DNA from: Ischnura elegans
Taxonomy: Eukaryota; Arthropoda; Insecta; Odonata; Coenagrionidae
Length of the DNA stretch: 64,000 nucleotides
Assembly: GCF_921293095.1 (NCBI RefSeq)
Contig: NC_060247.1
Location: 110,193,111-110,257,110 of the forward strand
Reading direction: 5' to 3'
This document shows positions 25,317 through 38,800 of this stretch, one piece after another. The notes beneath the pieces were generated by a model. The model worked only from the letters and a program-made list of their open reading frames with translations. It had not been told where the DNA came from and made no database searches. A program made the position numbers and the translations under genes. Within the stretch, counting starts at the first letter, position 1. Each line of letters starts with the position of its first letter.

Positions 25317-26428
25317 CTATTCATAATTATTTACAAGTTCCGGAATAAATGAATATTCAATGTTGGGAGATGTCTCTTTTCCTTCAATTTCACTATCCAT
25401 TACTAACTGAAGAGCTTGGTCAAGAACATGGTGCTGACAGGCAATGGATTGTGGCTTTCCTAGTTTCTTTTCAGCAAACTCTGAATAACTGATGACAACG
25501 CCATTCTTTCTTCCAGTATTCACATTTGTAGTGTTAGCAACAATCATATTTACACATTTCCATAAATTTTTCCATTTGTCTCAATTCTAATTTCCATTAT
25601 TTTTTTAATTAAAAATTTTTCTAATTGTAGCATTTTCTTCATTTCTTATTTTATTGTAACGCCTTCTTTAATAGGAATCTGTAAGTACCCGATTGTGAAG
25701 GCATATCCACATTATTCCCATCTTGAAATAGCTGTTTACAAACTGCTGTTGCTTTACTGCTTGATAAATTTAAGATTGTGGTTTTGCTGTACTCCTTACA
25801 TGTGCTTGTGGAATCCTCTTCTTCGGACTCTTGATATTCACTATCAGTCTCTGATACACAAGCTGACATTATTGTTGCAGTTGCTGTTGAGGAAGTATAT
25901 GCCAAAGGCATTTTTCTTATTTTGGTTGGATGGATAGATTCATTACTGGTTGAATTTTCAGTAGAATAACCTACTTTTCCTTTACTATCAATTTGTGGAT
26001 GATACAACTTTCTAACCTCACTGCACAGCCATTCACTATTATCTTTTGTTATGTCAAGTACCTACTTCACCCAAAGAATATTATTTTCCTTGCTTTACAC
26101 ATTCATCATAGGTCTTAGCACGTGTTCTAGTTTTGATTGTACTACTTGATTTGATAGAGTTAGGAAATGTAATTTCTTTCGCCACAAACTTGTAACTTCT
26201 TTCATAATCTTTTTTACTTTTTCCTTCCTTCCTTTGATAAATGTTCCAAGGATTAGATAGCGGCCAAAAACTTGGATTTTCAGTGGTATCCTGCTGTTCT
26301 TTTCCAGTGACTGTTCTTCTAGTGGAGCGGTTCTTCTTTTTTCTATTTGAGTCTTGATATCGAGTAGGATTATTCTCCCAGATCTTCTTGTTTCCTTCAA
26401 TAGTAGTTGCACTTACCTTATGAGACAT
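25317..26428 (-). pseudogene. Transposase-like protein, broken
   Basis: Three - strand frames (26428-26081, 26007-25651, 25547-25317) follow one another inside the hAT-like element: a basic lysine/arginine-rich N-terminus starting MSHKVSATT, an acidic serine/threonine-rich middle (DSEYQESEEEDS), and a segment with IACQHHVLDQALQLVMDSEI and SPNIEYSF. The last motif recalls proteins I associate with animal DNA transposons, but I cannot assign it firmly. The frames are separated by stops and the catalytic remainder is missing, so the element is defective. Confidence 0.55.
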
Positions 26429-26939
26429 TACGACTTCAAATTGCAGTTGGATACTTGGAACAAATTAATAATAAATTAAGAATAAGAATTAATAAGAAGA
26501 TCACAAACGTATACAGTTATATACTAAAAAAATGGAGAATGTTCTAGAAATTTCTGGACACTTCTATTGAGTAATATAAAATTCAATACTGTCATAGAAG
26601 ACTTCAGAGAGTCTTACAAACATCCAGACTACTCTATCGAGTTCCATCATACAGATTGAGATCTTTGAAGAACGTTTGACAAGACTCTCGAAAGAACTTG
26701 TATAGGTCTGAAATTCTAATTAGTAATTTCTTGTTGGGGGTGACCTTTTTAAAAAATAGAACAAAACTAAGGCTTCGGACGTTATATTTGGGCGAAAGTT
26801 CATCCTTTTGTGGCACAGGAAATCAAATTTTGTACAAAAAGTCGAAAAGTCATAACCCTAGTGAACATCCCTCTATTGCCACCTTTAGCGTTTCCATGAC
26901 AACCACGCTCTTTTCATCGTTTTAATTGTATAAACCTGA

Positions 26940-26945
26940 AATAAA
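26940..26945 (+). promoter_or_regulatory. Candidate polyadenylation signal of gene B
   Basis: AATAAA lies 72 bases beyond the right target duplication of the hAT-like element. No AATAAA is seen between the gene B stop (24426) and the element start (24525). If this is the native signal, the transposon sits in the gene B 3' UTR. Confidence 0.4.
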
Positions 26946-29852
26946 ACATACTGCAGCTATTTCTGCTACTTATATTGTTAAATATTTGAATAAAGTACCT
27001 CATCTTCCGATTTATTTGCAAAAACAACTAAACCCTTCGAAAAATGCCTTTATTTGTATCTCTACTCTGTAAGTCAATATAAAATTGTCTTTTACCCATA
27101 CATTTCCAAATGTGGAAATAACATTTAATGATATTAAATCCAAAATGATACTGCATGTAAACATTTTGCAACTGGCTAAGATTGCATTATGAAGTTGGTA
27201 GACGTTTACACGGTATTCACAGTTATATCTGGTTATTACTGTTGTAATACCCCGCTTTAAGGATTAACATTTTACCTCATTAAAAAAAATTTAAAAAACC
27301 TTTCGGAGAGCTGTTGGTAAATATATCCATTTATTTTTAGATATAGTAAGAAACCCATATTTTTTACACATTTAAAGCGAACATTTGTAAACACAGCTAC
27401 GATTTAAATTTATCGACAGTCAGTATTCAAGCGACTACTGTTTACGTCAATTCTAAGAAAGGAATGACACGAGAGTTTTAACAAGTTGTAAAATTAAAAT
27501 TAATAACAGAGGAGTCTGCCTCCCAAAAATATATATTTTTGAAATTTTAACATTAGTACCATTGTGGTTCCACCGAAGCAACAAATTAAGTATTCAGTAG
27601 AGGTAGCTCAAATTTTTTAATTTTTTTGTAAGACAGGTATTTTTACATTTTTTATTTCTTATTTTTGAAAATGAGGCGAAAACAAATACAGGGTTGAGAA
27701 TACTTGTATCACGGAAATGTAACCCTGAAAACCTGATTCCAGTAGGAACCAAAATTACTTATAACGCTTATGTTGAAAACGCACCATTTTTTTTAATTAT
27801 AAAGACCTAAGTGCCAAGCGCTCCGATTGGCCGTGTGAGTTTGCCCTGTTGACGTGCTACCACTGAGCTTATGAACTTCCTTGGATACATGGCGATCTCC
27901 CGCTGGCAAAGCAATCGAGGCCATGACTTATTCAGGCCATCCTGTAATAGGGCAAACTCGCGGCCAATAGGAGCAAACATTCAAAATGAAAAATTGGTTT
28001 TCGTTATTTAAAACAAAAAAGACATTAATGTAAAACACACCCGCCCAAATTCAGAGCTCATATTCGATTTTTACCCGAAAAAAGTAGCATTAAAATTCCG
28101 CTAGGAGTTTCGGCCACGCCCATGACGCGAAGCGTATTTCTATTGGCTTACGCCGCGTGACGTGTGAGCCTCATGAATATCGCATGAGTGATGCTTGAAG
28201 AAGCCGTAAACACATTAGGTTCATGTCAATAGCGGCCAAAAGCTTATCATCAAGGCGAAACAAAACGTTAATTTATTTGTGGCTGATTCCCGAGATGTAC
28301 TGACATCAACCGAGATTCTGAACATTTTTTTTGTCTCAAAACGAATCATTTTATTGAAATGATACTTCTTAAGATGAAATGTTTACGGTTTCAAGTTAGA
28401 CACTAATCACTGCAATTATCGTGGATGGTTTAATTTGTGGGCATACCATCGTAAAATCCTTTTTTATTGCTGCTTTTTAGTTTCCGGATGTAAATTATGA
28501 AGTAAATGAAAAAATCATCACAATCAATATCTTTCCTCTACTCTTGTAGCTTTTTTCTCTCCGTCGCACGTCCAACACTAGGCCGTGTGTCGGCGCGGGC
28601 TCGGTGCGGTTATGTGTGTCCCGACCTTTAATCGCAGCTCGGATCGCCTTGATGAAGGCGCCAAAATATTCCATTCTTTCTTCTTTCCTCCCATATCCTA
28701 ATATTAGGGACGTCTTAGTTGGGCTCATAAGAACCACGGCACGCCTAAATGTAAGCAACCCACGAAACAATATTAGCCGCATTGCTCCGTTGCTAGGATG
28801 CAGAACACTCTCAGTTCATGTATTTGATGTGGGTTACATAAATTTAGGCGTTTTCCTGGTTCTTTCGCTGGCTAAAATCTCGAATAGCATTGAGTATTGA
28901 ATCAGTATGCGGTCATTTCCACTAGGAAACACAGAATGATCCCCCCTGATGGATTGCTATTCTTGACGAACAATACTCAAGTACGTCGCTAGTGCAAGTT
29001 GGAGAAAATACACCAGCAGTCTTATTTTTTACCCCGGGTTCAACTTACGCAGGTCACCTGAATATTACCGTTGTAATCCTTCTTTAATGCCTCATTTACA
29101 TCGTATTTAAATCTCCTGCCCAAGTTCCCTGTATCATTCCTCTTCCCCGTCTATTTCCCCGTCCTCATGCCAAGCAGCAACTCTTGCACTGAGGCAAGTT
29201 CAACCGATTCCCTCGGATTATCGTTATATTTATTTATGTATGTCAATTTTACAAATATTATATGCAAGGTAAGGATCGGTTTTCACCATTTAATACTTAA
29301 AGTATTGTTGGACGATGATCAATCGGTGCCTCTCCCGTAGATATGAACATTATTGACTATGTTTCGATAAAAACATTCGCCTGACCTCACCAACTACATT
29401 AAAATTGCATAAAATAAGCAACTCAAATACAGTGAAATTTTCCCAAAAAAAGTGTCTGGCAGAAAAACCTGATCATGTGGTAATTCCGAGGTTTATTTAA
29501 CCTTATTACCAACCACGAAATCTTCAGCGATGAATACCCAATGATCTTATGATAGCTACTATGGTTAAATCATTCATTGGTGATAAGCAACACAAACACT
29601 CATAATGTCGTAAGCAGGCTGCAGAGTTTACGATTCGAAGGCCAATAAGGTCTTAAGATCACGATCTCAGCAGTTAAAGGCGATATACGAATGAAAATTT
29701 TCATTTCAGATCAGTTAAACAAGTCCTTGAGTGATGAACGCTTAAGACGTAGGTGCAAGAAAATTGTCAGTGTCTGTGCAAGTAATTTTCCAGCGGAGCT
29801 ACACACAAGCTAGTGATCACCCCTCAAGTTGACACCAGAACCACCCACAGAG
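26946..29852. other. B-C intergenic region, no gene recognised
   Basis: AT-rich spacer. 28490-28900 has overlapping frames on both strands in a more GC-rich patch; neither has recognisable similarity. 28080-28260 looks like dispersed repeat sequence. The last ~200 bases should contain the gene C promoter, but I see no convincing TATA box. Confidence 0.4.
27810..27990. repeat. Foldback repeat with GCGCTCCGATTGGCCG arms
   Basis: Left arm GCGCTCCGATTGGCCGTG then AGTTTGCCCTGTT; the right arm near 27945-27985 reads the inverse (AGGGCAAACTCGCGGCCAAT). A related single arm occurs at 43888-43925 behind gene C. Probably a small non-autonomous element. Confidence 0.5.
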
Positions 29853-32800
29853 ATGGCTACCACGAGGCATCTAATTGTTTTTGGTGAGGAATTGGTTTTA
29901 TATTTACATAAACTAAAAGCAATCGTACCAAAAATGGTATATATAAAACAAGCTGAGTTTCTATTTAATATAAATTAGTGCAGAAACAGCTACATTCCCA
30001 TTTTTAAATGAATTTATAACAATAACTTATAATTTAAAATTTTATGGTCCTCCCTCGAATGTTTTATAATTTAGCGTATGAAAAACTTTTATTTCACTCG
30101 CAAAAAAATATAAAAAACATAAAATGATAGCTTTTTACATCTTCAAAATAAATTTTGCCAATAAAAACAGTTACTCTAATACTTTTACTAGGATTTCCAG
30201 TGCTGCAAAATCTTAGGAAGGTTTGATATTAGATTTTTTTATTGTGGCCTCATATCGAAAACTTCGGTTCTTAGTTTTTGAAAGGACATTCCTCTGAAAA
30301 AATATACTCTGCACTATTGTACAGTGTAGAATATATTGAATTGAATCAGCGTTGTGAATCAAGTACCATTTAGTACTGTTTAATTTTACGGATAGTGGAA
30401 AAGTATAAATTTAATATTTTTAGACTTATTTTTGCCTTTCTGTCAATCGGTATTAATTTTTTCCGTATACAACAAAGATATTAAATATATACTCATCCTA
30501 AATGCCCTCTTGCATCAAAATACCTATTTGTCTTTGTCTATGACATCACCAAATGTGATCTATGGTATCCTAATGTCATTATGAAACATTTTATACTTCT
30601 AACTGCATCATTTGATAATTTATCGAGCTTATGATTTTATATTATATATCTTACAATGTTGCTACGCTAAGGATTTTGTTTGTAAAAAATAAACAATCAT
30701 TCTGACTGTGGGTATTGTTGTAAGATTTGCATTTCAAGTTTAGTTATGGTGCTCTTATTTCGGGCTTATATTTTTAATTAAGTTATAAGAAAACCAAGAT
30801 CTCCACATTCGCTCTAAATATTTTCATTAAACTTGGCCGGCAATTGTGTATGGCTTACATGCGGTCCTTACAACTTTCTGGGATGTAATGTTTCGGTAAA
30901 AGAAATAAGCCTGTAAACGGGAGTAGTGGGGACTTTTTTTTTGGGGTTGGGATCTCAATGGTTAATGGAATACATTTCGGGGAGGGGGAGACATTTGGGG
31001 AAGGTAAACCGAATCCATCTTCTCCCAAACATTTAGGGGGGGGGGGCTAGAAACTCTAGTCCCCCCAGTCCCACCTGCTACAGCATAGTGAATGAAGTAC
31101 CATTTTGTACTGTTTAATTAACGGATACTGCGTACTTGCTTTATTTTATGACGTAAAACTATGGTTTTAACCATTATTTTTCGCAATTTTGTGGTCAAGA
31201 CTCCCCTAGTCACCGAAACATAGTCTTAACATCCGCCCTTGACTTCGCAGGAGCTGCAATGGCACTTGCAGCGTTGGTACTTGCTTACCCAACTCCTCTC
31301 CCTTTCGAACCATTGGAAGGATTTTTTGAATGCCGACAAAAAACTCTGGTAAGTTAACGCTTTCGTCAAATTTATTTTCATGAAATCTTCATCATTTATC
31401 TCTAATATTGTCAGTGTTTAGAATCAGCTCTCAAATTCTTTCTCCCATTTGATATTTGTAATATCAAAACGCAATTATCGGTAAGTTTATCGTAGAAATA
31501 TGAAAGTGTAACCTCCTCAGTTCTGGAACATATCAATCGTTAACGTCAACATTATTTTTGGTCTGTTTTTCATGTTTTCTATTTAATCAGGTGTTAACCA
31601 ACAACAATAGCTATTTTAATTAATCATGCTTCTGTTTGATGCTGTCATCAGTCACACAAAGCACTGAACTTGTTGTGAAAACGATATATATTACTCATCC
31701 ACGCGGGAAAAATATTCAAACTTAGATATGTTGTATACAATACGCCAGGACCGAGTTGTGGGTTTCCGGTATTCTGTGAATCATTCGTAACTTTCCGAAA
31801 TCTTTTTGCTTATGATTTTCATAGCTGTTTTCATTAGCAACTACCGACTTCAAATTTAAGAAATATCGTTTGATATGAAAAAGGGATGAATAGAAAAAAG
31901 TTTTAATAGCCTGTACAGCTTCCAGGGAGCAGCATTTCGATGTTTCTTACCGCATTAAAGATATAGTGCCCATCTGGACAAAAAGATTCTCTAAATATTG
32001 TTTATAATTTAGAAGCTTAAGAAACGTAAGATTATTATTGTCACTACTAATCATTTGCTATGATTTTGATCAGTATTAATTTACATAAGGATTTAACTTC
32101 ATCAGTGCTAGTAAAAGTACTCAGAAAAAGTGACTGGGATCAATTGCAGTTACTTTTTAAAAAATAATCAATTTGGCGTTCAGATAACTGATTTAAAACA
32201 GCAATCAGTAAAATTACAGTTATAATTGTTTCTACGTATTCGACTCTAAACACCATCAGGCAAATATCGATTATTGGAGTAAAAATGTGGAATTATTAAG
32301 CCAGAGAAATTACTTAAGCTGCAATTCCAATTCTGATAAATACTTTGTGTAAAAACAAAAGGGGAGTCATATTTTGTACCCGTCATAAGTTGGCAACAAC
32401 ATAAAATAGACTGATCCTAAACAGGCAAACAATGATAATCAGGGACTCGAATTTTCTGTAGGCCTAGGCAAATGAGTGAAATCACTGAAATAAACGTCCA
32501 TTACGAGAAAGAAACGATTAGGTACAGGGAAAGTAATGATTTATCTTTCACCGCGAGGTCTGAATATTATATTTATAAGTATTTCGCAAAATTTAATTGC
32601 TGAACTTATTCCTTATTCCAAAATTAATCGTTATAAGTAACCCGATTACTTTTACTCGATTACTGACCGACACTAAACATAAAACATCTCACCCTCTTGT
32701 AATAGCATGAGTATATGTGGGCTCATTTACATAATCGTTGTAATCATTCCTTTTGATTTCCAGGCTCAGAGAGGCGTGATGAAAGAATGCTTAGGCGAGG

Positions 32801-35800
32801 ATTTCACTGATGAAGCAATGAATGCGACCATGGAATTGTACAAGGATTCCAGATGCCCCCTTTGCAAGCACGTGTGCAGGTGGGAAATGAGTTTTATTTT
32901 ACGTGTGAATCACTATTCCGTACATTTGATTTTTTTTAATATATGCAAATCTATATTTATAAAAGTAAACATCTGTTTGTCTGCCCACTATGCATTTCCA
33001 TACGGCCGCATGGGCTGCAACCAAAGTTAGTACCTACATAACTGCATCTCATGCTCCCAAATCCCTTTTGTGCTACTTGCGGTAGTGTCCGACGCATCCT
33101 TTGTGTCGTTTTCTCATAAAAGTTGTTACTTATGTTATATAACCTCAGTGGTTTTGAGACACAGCCGAGAAGGCACATAAATTGAACACGTACAAAGGGA
33201 AAATATGCGTCAAAGGATTCTAAGCTTAACAATTATTTCTCTTGGCCCAAACCTTAGTGCTTGGGTGAGAGTTCAGACAATTTTTATGGTCTACGCACTT
33301 ACGGACACACATAGTGATCAATATTGTGGTGCTGGGTAGAAGCTAATCTTATGCGCGGTACACGGAAATTGTTTTTTACATTGCTTTCCACTACAAATGT
33401 AAAACTTCATCATAACTGATTTGTTCCTATACCTAAAAATCCTGTTATGTGACCATGAATTCCAAATCTGTAGGTGTCCCACTTCTCTGGGTACTATTCC
33501 TCCCTGCCGACGTCTGTACATGTACATTAGGGCGGATCGCAAAAATCGTTTTTTTTCAAATCCATCTGGCCCAATGAAAAAAAGTTGTGGGACCGATCAA
33601 AAATAAGGCCTAAAAAATTTGAGACCTGTACGTGAACCCCTGACCCTCGTTCAAATGCAATTTAGGGGGGGAGGGTCAAAATTCGAAAAATATAATATTT
33701 TATGGTCATTCCCTATAGATTTTGCCGAGTTACTGTCCTTTAGGACAAATATTTCGTGCATTTTGACGTATCTGCCACCGATTAGCCACAAAATGCCTAA
33801 TTTGAGTCCGCGTCCGCGAAGAAAATATTCCAACGCCCACGCAGCGTCGCGGATACCAGAGCCGCAGGCCGATCCCTTCCCCTCCGCGCTCGCTTCTCCC
33901 CCTCCCACGCCTCTAACACAGTAAAATCCATCACGCGCATGCTGCTAGGAGGTCGTTTATCTTTGATAATATAAATCAGAAGATGGTAGAAGGTAAAAAG
34001 CGATGCGTAGTGAGACGACTTGTCCCTTATTTGGCGCCTCGTCGGCGTTAAACAAATTGATGGTACCAACTTTTAGAGAAGTGATGAAATAATTTTAGAT
34101 CTGCGAACTAAGGAAAGGAGACTACGATCTTGAAGACACCTCTCGAGTTGCTATAGAGGTTTGGGAACTTAGGTTATGCACTTACTTCTATTCCGGTATT
34201 GTCCGACAGCTGTGACTAAATGGATGAATAAGGGTGAAGGCCGCCGGCGTACCCTCCCCGCTCCCCTCTCGAACGCCCCAGATGCAACAAAATTCACACC
34301 AAGTGCGTCTTTCTTCGTTAGTTTTACTAATATTTGATGTATCAGCATCGTCCAGTGAGGAACAATCACGAAGGAATTACTCAATTACCTGCTCTACAGT
34401 CTGTATTTCTTATGTTAGTGTCATTCCTCGTCTTTTGCTGCTGTCAACAAAGTTTTGGTAAATTCTTTCGCGAATCTATCGTCCGTATGTATAATAATTG
34501 GAATATTGAAATTTAAATTTGAACTTCCATCAATAGATTTTTAAATTCCAGAGCGCTAAGCTCAGATATAGCCGAAGGAACCGAAGTCTCTCTCCAATAT
34601 ATCATCAGCCTTTATGTCGATATTAAAATCCAGCAATTAAAAAAATCTCGGATTGGTCGCCAAACGCATCCTTGCAGACAAGCAAATTTGGTCCCTAGAT
34701 TACCCTCCCAACGGTTATGCCGCAAATTCAAGTCAACATAGTGCAATTAGCAAATAGACCACTGTAAGGGATGAAATACGATTTGATGCTTTCCCGGCGA
34801 GTCATGTGGGTAAACTCTTTTCGGGGTTCAACAGAATTTATCCCTAAGGATGAGCCCCCAGTCGGAGCTTGAAATGTTGCCCATTATGGAAAAATTAACC
34901 CGGTGGGAATCCCGAGAAGAGTCTACCCACACTGCAAGGGATGTTGGAATTATGCTTATAGCAAAGGGATGATGCCTCATTTTTGGGCGGTATTCGCTTG
35001 GTACCATCACAATCAAATCCTTTTTAATTCTGTGTATCTAATTTTCACTCCGAAAGGACTCGATCATCGCAGATTTTATAATTTTTTCTAATCCTCCGAC
35101 GGGGGAGGCAAACCTCCAAAAGTGGGACCCTGTTTCTTCAACAACACCACACATTCCCCTCTAAACTTGTATTGATAAGTCCTCTTGCCTTTTTTCATCG
35201 GACAAGAGTATAATCTGTCATTCCAATAAAAAAAGGCCCTTTAATGACACCTCTCTTTTCTTATTCACAGTAATTAGCATCTTTTTCTGTCTACGTAAGT
35301 AATTCTGGTGCACTAGCTTTGATATATCTTACGAAATTATGACTTTTGCGACAGCTAAAGTTGCGGGAACGATCATTGCTGTGGCTTGGTTCTTGCATAT
35401 ACCTCTATCACAGTTGGCAGACGCATTTTCCCCGAAGAAGTTCCGATTTGAGGTTATAGTCCTTAATGTTTATTTCATGAAGAAAGTAAAGATACAAATC
35501 GGCTAATTTCTCGCCAGTTTCATTTTCTTCGGATGAATTGATGAGGAAAATTTTTGATACTATTTTCCCGCACAAGAATTGACGATGATGACTCAACGCT
35601 CTCCTACGATTCCCTTTTTTCCTCAGTTGTCGAGTTTCTTTAGGGTTCAATCCAGCAGCCATCATCTTTCTTTTCGTCAGATTGTCTCTCAAAATACTTC
35701 TCATTGGGGGAACCTTATGCTCCTCCATGCACTTACACGCAAAAATATCGCATAATTTAAAATGTTCCTTTGAAATTGTTTGAGTATTATACTTCAATAA

Positions 35801-38800
35801 AACCCTACTTTTGGCCTATTACGATTTTCCGTAAGTTTTAGTACTTCCTGTTGTAACACCTAATTTTGAGTGGTTTGTTTTGGTATTTGGTGTGACGTAA
35901 TACATGCAATAATAAGCAGCAGAGGTGGAGTGAGGTAATTGTTGGGATTGTTGACGGCGCGGGAGGAGATGAAAAAAGGAGAGTCGGATTGTGATAGTTA
36001 TGGCGGACGGGTGTTCCCTCACTCCCGAGTATGTATTATTTAAAGTGAAATAAAATGTTTGAAAGTAACGTGAAAACGAAGTGAAATTAATTGAAACGTT
36101 ACATTTTGGCGCCGCAACGTGTAGGGCACGACTTCTCGAGAGGATCGAGACCACGGAACGCCTGAGGAACGAGTCGCGTCGTAGAGAGCGGGAATTCAAG
36201 ATGGCGGGAGTGAAAAAATTTTACGAACTGAAAAAGGTGGATTTACAAAGTTTGTTGAGGGATCGGGGATCGACGACCCAAGGGGCGAAATTTGAGCTGC
36301 AAGAGCGTTTAAAACCGCTTTTGATAAAAGAAGGGGTAGATATAGAGACACATGAGTTTGAGATGGAGACGCAGGACCAAGGATACAGTGACCTACGGGT
36401 GCTACTAAGACAGATGCTAGAAGAACAGAAGAGTCGAAATAGAAAATGGGAAGAAGAACGGGAGAGTCGAGATAGAAAATGGGAAGCAGAACGGGAGAGG
36501 CGAGATAGTAAACAAGAAGAAAGAGACAAAAAGTTGGAGGAGACAATGAAAAGCATCAACGAAGGGCTAGCGGCGTTTCGGCGAGAATGTGAGGGGAGAA
36601 AGGAAAAACAAGCGGAGGAAGTGCCCGGGAAGATGGCGGACGAGATAGGACAAGAATCCACCACAAAGGCAGCTGGGCTAGATGAGGAAGCAGCCCAACG
36701 CATCGTGCGTGAGAAAGACACGAGACCCAGCGTCACAATGGCATCCGCGGTACAGTTGAAGGTCCCGACGTTCGATGGGAGGCATACATCAGCAGCTCGA
36801 TTCTGTAAATGTGATATGGCGGTCACAAGCGGATTTCGTCAATGTATTCACGGCTTTGACGCTGGAGCGATTCTGAAACTTTTTAGTGACGTCACTCTCA
36901 CAGCCGCGTCCGTGAAAGTATTCACGCCCAAGAGGGCCCGTGGTAGATTCGTCGCGGCAATGCGCTCTAATTTTTCATTATGAATTTACGCTGTGATTGA
37001 TAATTAATAGCACATTATTCATTAATTACGATGGTGGCTATTTCATATTGTCACTTCCCATAAGTAATATGTATTAAAAACAAATAAAAGAAATGCGTAA
37101 AGTTAAATTTACATTCGCGTCCTATTTAAATTGATTGGCCTTCATTGCGATTGAAGTTGGTGGGAAGTTAAACCTTGCGCTGAGGGTTTGACAATTATCT
37201 TATATTTTTGCATCTTCTAGAATGTACAATTAAAATACTCACAACTTAATGTTCATAATAATTTGGAGTAGAACCAACGGTAAAAGTATTGTGCGGTATT
37301 GAATGTTAACAGATTTATTTAATATTTGTTTCGTAAGTTCAAGCCTTCGATTTGTTTTTATTAACGAGAATGGAGGCTCTTTACATACCTCCACAACTGT
37401 TGCATGAGCACCAATGTCGACGGAGGCAATAGATGCATATACTTCGGCGGCAGATACGCGATATCAATCCCTTCGAGACGCGAGATTGGCGATGGATCAC
37501 TGAGTTCGCACCACGATTAATTCGTAGACGTTTAGATGGCTTGCCGGGGCATACTTTAGTACGTTAAGATAAACATTGATCATCTATTCCATCTCTTCCA
37601 TGCATTATTGCTGCCGTTCAGTAACACGACCAACATGATTCGTTTTTCTGTTGACATAATAGAAATACTAAGACATGTAAACATCTCGCCCTCTAGCAGA
37701 AACTGCTAATAATCTACTCGTATTCGCGCCAGAAACATTTTCATCAGTATAAATCGTGAATAGTGGCATGTGCTTGCACAATCAGACATATATATGTATA
37801 CACACCACAGCGCATTTAAAATTATGTACTGAAATGATGAGAACAGCTCAAACGCATACGAGAATGAACCATTATAAAATAACACTTGTTCTCATTCCGC
37901 GTAAGCATTAGCTCCATATTATGAGGAAATTAGAGCTAATAGTGCAATTACGAGCCCGCTACGTGATAACTGACTTTGATACGCAGCACTTGACAACATA
38001 TAAAAGAGGTAATATACAGTTAATAGCTATAAACTAATTAAGCAACCGTAACTTATCATTGTTAGGTACTTTTAAAAGAAATTACCTCACTCAAAATTGA
38101 GTAAAGAAGTATTATTTACTTAGGGAGTGAATATTCCACGGCATTGTATATGTTTCTCTATGGTAACTGAAGTTGCAGTTCATTGCAGTTGGCCGCTAAC
38201 TTTGTGTCGGACATTCTGATTCGTTCCTCGCGTCCGCACAGCTACCAACATAAGAAACTGAAGTGATCGTTCGCAATCCGTCAAACATCTCACGACACAG
38301 GCTTACAGGATCGCTTGAACGTCTTTCACGGTGAGAGGCGTGAGAACTCCACTGTGGTTCGAACCACGCGAAGCACAGGTATGACATTTACAGAATCGAG
38401 CTGCAGGACCCCGTGAGGAGAGTGCGTGGAGGACGTCGGGAGGCGCGTTCCAGCACAACCAGCAGCACGGATGGGACTCGAGGAAGTCGCAGCAGCAGGA
38501 GTGGCAGGCGTCGAGCCAGCAGAGAGAGGGACGACGAGACAATGACTTTCTCGGCGATGGATACTTTCACCGGCCGGGCGAGAGATCAGCTGATCAGCGG
38601 CCTGCACTAAACAATGTAGCGGAGGCGCGCCAACCGGAGCGACAGCACCTTGTCAATTCCATGATGGCGGAAGGAAGCAGTCACATAACCGAGCTTGGAT
38701 CGGCGGGAGAAGGTGACTCTGAGAGGATCGCGAGAATATTTAGGATACGTGAAGGTAACGTAAGAAGGGACGAAGGTCGGGTGGCGAGAAGAAGGAGGAA

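Larger units (their letters stand above)
24525..26860 (-). mobile_element. hAT-like DNA transposon directly behind the gene B stop
   Basis: A 2336-bp element with inverted ends TAGGGTTATGACTTTT (start 24525; inverted at 26845-26860) and similarity extending over about 140 bp of each end. Both sides carry the identical 8-bp duplication GTGAACAT (24517-24524 and 26861-26868), which with TAGGG ends points to the hAT superfamily, though P-type elements also make 8-bp duplications. Transposase-like frames occupy 26428-25317 on the - strand. A repeat fragment is nested at 24776-25058. The perfect duplication implies a fairly recent insertion. Confidence 0.8.

Noticed and set aside
28495-28900. Overlapping ORFs on both strands, 95 and 98 codons
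   Set aside because: No recognised domain, no splice context, no paralog; fits a GC-richer dispersed repeat.
33651-34069. ORFs in the left arm and their mirror copies at 39664-40082
   Set aside because: Both arms of an inverted repeat give the same frames; no similarity to known proteins.
36221-36826. 201-codon ORF on the - strand
   Set aside because: It is the antisense shadow of the charged gag-like coiled-coil; serine/leucine-rich composition with no family.
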